A stretch of DNA of 7,975 nt from Candidatus Krumholzibacteriia bacterium (GTDB lineage Bacteria; Krumholzibacteriota; Krumholzibacteriia; LZORAL124-64-63), in assembly GCA_014859985.1 (NCBI GenBank), contig JACZKN010000140.1:1-7975 (forward strand), read 5' to 3'. The position numbers and the translations under genes are program-made. The notes beneath the pieces are model-generated. The model was not told where the DNA came from and ran no database searches. It saw only the letters and a list, made by a program, of their open reading frames with translations. This document shows, piece after piece, positions 6,696 through 7,975 of this stretch. Position 1 is the first letter of the stretch. Each line of letters begins with the position of its first letter.

Positions 6696-7570
6696 ACCCG
6701 GACATCGTCACCTTCGGGCGCGGCGGCTGGCGGCGGGACGGGGAGCCCTGGCAGCCGGAGCGGCCGTTCTACGCGGTGCTGGGCGACCCCATCGCCCACT
6801 CCCTGTCGCCGCTGATGCAGAACGCGGCGCTGGACGACCGGGAGCTTCCCCACGAGTACGTGGCCCTGCAGGTCGCGGGCGAGCACCTGGCGGCGCTCAA
6901 GCGCGCGTGCCGGGACGGGCTGCTGGCGGGCTTCAACGTCACCGCGCCCCACAAGGAGGCCGTGGCCGCCCTGTGCGACCGGCGCACGGTGCAGGCCGGC
7001 GAGTTGGGCGCCGTCAACACCGTCAAGGTACAGGACGGCGCCTGGATCGGGCACAACACCGACAGCGGCGGCGTGCTGACGGTGCTGTCCCAGGTCTGGG
7101 CAGGTGCGACGTTGCCCGTGCGCGGTGTCGTGCTGGGGGCCGGCGGCTCCGGCCGCGCGGCCCTGGACGCCCTGCTGCGCTGGGGCGTGCCGGACCTGGA
7201 GCTGCGCAACCGTTCGGCGGCGGGACGCGAGCGGATCGAGGCCTGGCTGGCCCGCCGCGGCCTGGCCGACCGGGTCCGCGTGCTGCCCCTGGAGGCGCAC
7301 CGGGAACCGCCCCCGACGATTCCGGCGGTCTGGATCTGCTGCCTCGCCGGTGGCGTGCCCTGCGCACCGTACCTGCCGGTGGCCGCCGGACCCGACCCGG
7401 CCGTCCTGCTGGACCTGCGCTACGGCGACCAGCGGCCGCCGCAGGCGCCGCCCCTGGGCTTCAAGATCGAGGACGGCCTGTCGGTGCTGATGATGCAGGG
7501 GGGCCTGTCCTTCGGCTGGTGGTTCGGCCCGCCGATCCCGTGGACGGCCATGCGCGACGCCCTGACCTGA
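6692..7570 (+). CDS. aroE: shikimate dehydrogenase AroE
   Basis: AroE reduces 3-dehydroshikimate to shikimate with NADPH in the chorismate pathway. The product is 292 residues, slightly long because of about 25 extra N-terminal residues before FYAVLGDPIAHSLSP (26-40). Substrate residues are present: Ser37 and Ser39 of HSLSP, NVTAPHK (82-88) with catalytic Lys88, Asn109 of GAVNT, Asp124 of HNTD, and Gln269 in MMQGGLSF. The cofactor loop is GAGGSG (149-154), and NRS at 173-175 fits NADP preference. The usual N-A-T-P-x-G-M segment is replaced by WICCLAGG (214-221), and the following D-x-x-Y region reads DLRYGDQRPP. The start is GTG 6692 inside the lgt stop, with G-rich sequence at 6681-6690; no better in-frame start exists before the conserved domain. 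Its place in a cell-wall cluster suggests co-transcription, not a shared function. Confidence 0.92.
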   Translation: MNPDIVTFGRGGWRRDGEPWQPERPFYAVLGDPIAHSLSPLMQNAALDDRELPHEYVALQVAGEHLAALKRACRDGLLAGFNVTAPHKEAVAALCDRRTVQAGELGAVNTVKVQDGAWIGHNTDSGGVLTVLSQVWAGATLPVRGVVLGAGGSGRAALDALLRWGVPDLELRNRSAAGRERIEAWLARRGLADRVRVLPLEAHREPPPTIPAVWICCLAGGVPCAPYLPVAAGPDPAVLLDLRYGDQRPPQAPPLGFKIEDGLSVLMMQGGLSFGWWFGPPIPWTAMRDALT

Positions 7571-7585
7571 CCCTCACCTCCTCCC

Positions 7586-7592
7586 GGAAGGG
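7586..7592 (+). promoter_or_regulatory. ribosome binding site supporting GTG 7601
   Basis: GGAAGGG lies eight bases before the GTG at 7601, inside the 30-base gap after aroE. It supports 7601 as the start of the ComF-like gene, whose first residues already fit the family. Confidence 0.6.
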
Positions 7593-7600
7593 CGGCCGCC

Positions 7601-7975
7601 GTGCCGCTGTGGTCCTCTGTCGTGTCGGCGCTGCTGGACCTGGCTGCGCCCGAATACTGCCTGCGGTGCGGCCTCGGCCGGGGTGGCGGCCCCTGGTGCG
7701 TGCGGGGCGCCCGGGCGCCGGGTCTGAGGACCCTGGATGCGCCGCACCTGTGCGCGGCCTGCGGCGAAGCCCTGGCCGCGTCGCCCCTCTGCGGAGCCGC
7801 GCTGGCGGGTTGCCCGCCGGTCTGGGCCGCGCGGCCCACCGCGGCGGACCTCGTGGAAGTGGTGGGCGGCTGGAAGTACCACGGCGTGCGCGGGCTGGCT
7901 TGGCCCCTGGCCGCGTTGCTTGAGCCGGCGGCGCGCCAGCTGGCGGTGACCCTCGACGGGCCGGCGGCGCTGGTG
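7601..7975 (+). CDS. ComF-family double zinc ribbon/phosphoribosyltransferase, N-terminal part
   Basis: The frame is open from GTG 7601 to the window end with no stop (125 codons seen), so the 3' end lies outside. The start, MPLWSSVVSALLDLAAPEYC, resembles the ComF N-terminus, a short hydrophobic helix leading into Cys pairs. Cys20-x2-Cys23 and Cys51-x2-Cys54 are clear zinc-ribbon pairs; Cys64 and Cys71 are a looser third set. WKYHGVRGLAWPLAALL (91-107) corresponds to the conserved 'KY-x-G' segment that opens the phosphoribosyltransferase-like domain. The PRPP-binding loop would come after the window end. ComF acts in DNA uptake in some bacteria, but most homologues outside known competent species (GntX-like) have no settled role, so I give no symbol. 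An alternative ATG at 7737 belongs to another frame. Confidence 0.8.
   Translation, partial: MPLWSSVVSALLDLAAPEYCLRCGLGRGGGPWCVRGARAPGLRTLDAPHLCAACGEALAASPLCGAALAGCPPVWAARPTAADLVEVVGGWKYHGVRGLAWPLAALLEPAARQLAVTLDGPAALV

Noticed and set aside
7571..7600. Possible terminator between aroE and the ComF-like gene
   Set aside because: The CCTCCC/GGAAGGG bases can pair only weakly, there is no T-run, and the G-rich arm works as the ribosome binding site for GTG 7601.
6907..7923. 338-residue forward frame across aroE and the ComF-like gene
   Set aside because: It is Arg/Gly/Pro-rich and out of frame with both recognised proteins, so it is a composition artefact.

Overview
This is a very GC-rich window (about 70% by eye) from a Gram-negative-type bacterium. 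It carries one dense forward-strand gene cluster for rod-shape cell-wall growth: radC (3' part) - mreB - mreC - mreD - mrdA (PBP2) - mrdB (rodA) - lgt-like - aroE - comF-like (5' part). I found no convincing reverse-strand gene, RNA gene, mobile element or CRISPR array. The largest gap between genes is about 32 bases. The radC-mreBCD-PBP2-RodA order, a GCCYG-type Lgt and the high GC would fit a high-GC lineage of the FCB group (for example Gemmatimonadota, Eisenbacteria or Krumholzibacteria-like) or a deltaproteobacterial relative. That placement is inference only; no marker here settles it.

Layout: 1-467 is the C-terminal JAMM domain of a RadC-family protein, cut by the window start. 500-1534 is MreB, 1539-2378 MreC, 2375-2866 MreD, 2868-4637 the transpeptidase PBP2 and 4634-5899 the glycosyltransferase RodA; together they are a complete elongasome core. 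After a 31-base gap holding a strong GC hairpin come an Lgt-like prolipoprotein diacylglyceryl transferase (5931-6695) and shikimate dehydrogenase AroE (6692-7570). A ComF-type double zinc ribbon/phosphoribosyltransferase begins at GTG 7601 and runs off the end of the window.

The genes are tightly coupled. mreC/mreD, PBP2/rodA and lgt/aroE overlap by four bases as GTGA, and mreD/PBP2 are one base apart. Five of the seven genes after mreB start with GTG. MreB filaments, linked through MreC and MreD, would position the RodA-PBP2 synthase pair that polymerises and cross-links peptidoglycan. Lgt would modify lipoproteins in the same membrane. AroE belongs to chorismate synthesis and looks like a co-transcribed passenger.

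I do not see an undescribed system. The points worth a second look are departures from family norms: a KTS in place of KTG and a Cys/His cluster in PBP2, about 49 extra residues (probably two membrane helices) inside RodA, an Lgt homologue with most E. coli catalytic positions replaced, and an AroE without its usual N-A-T-P-x-G-M segment.
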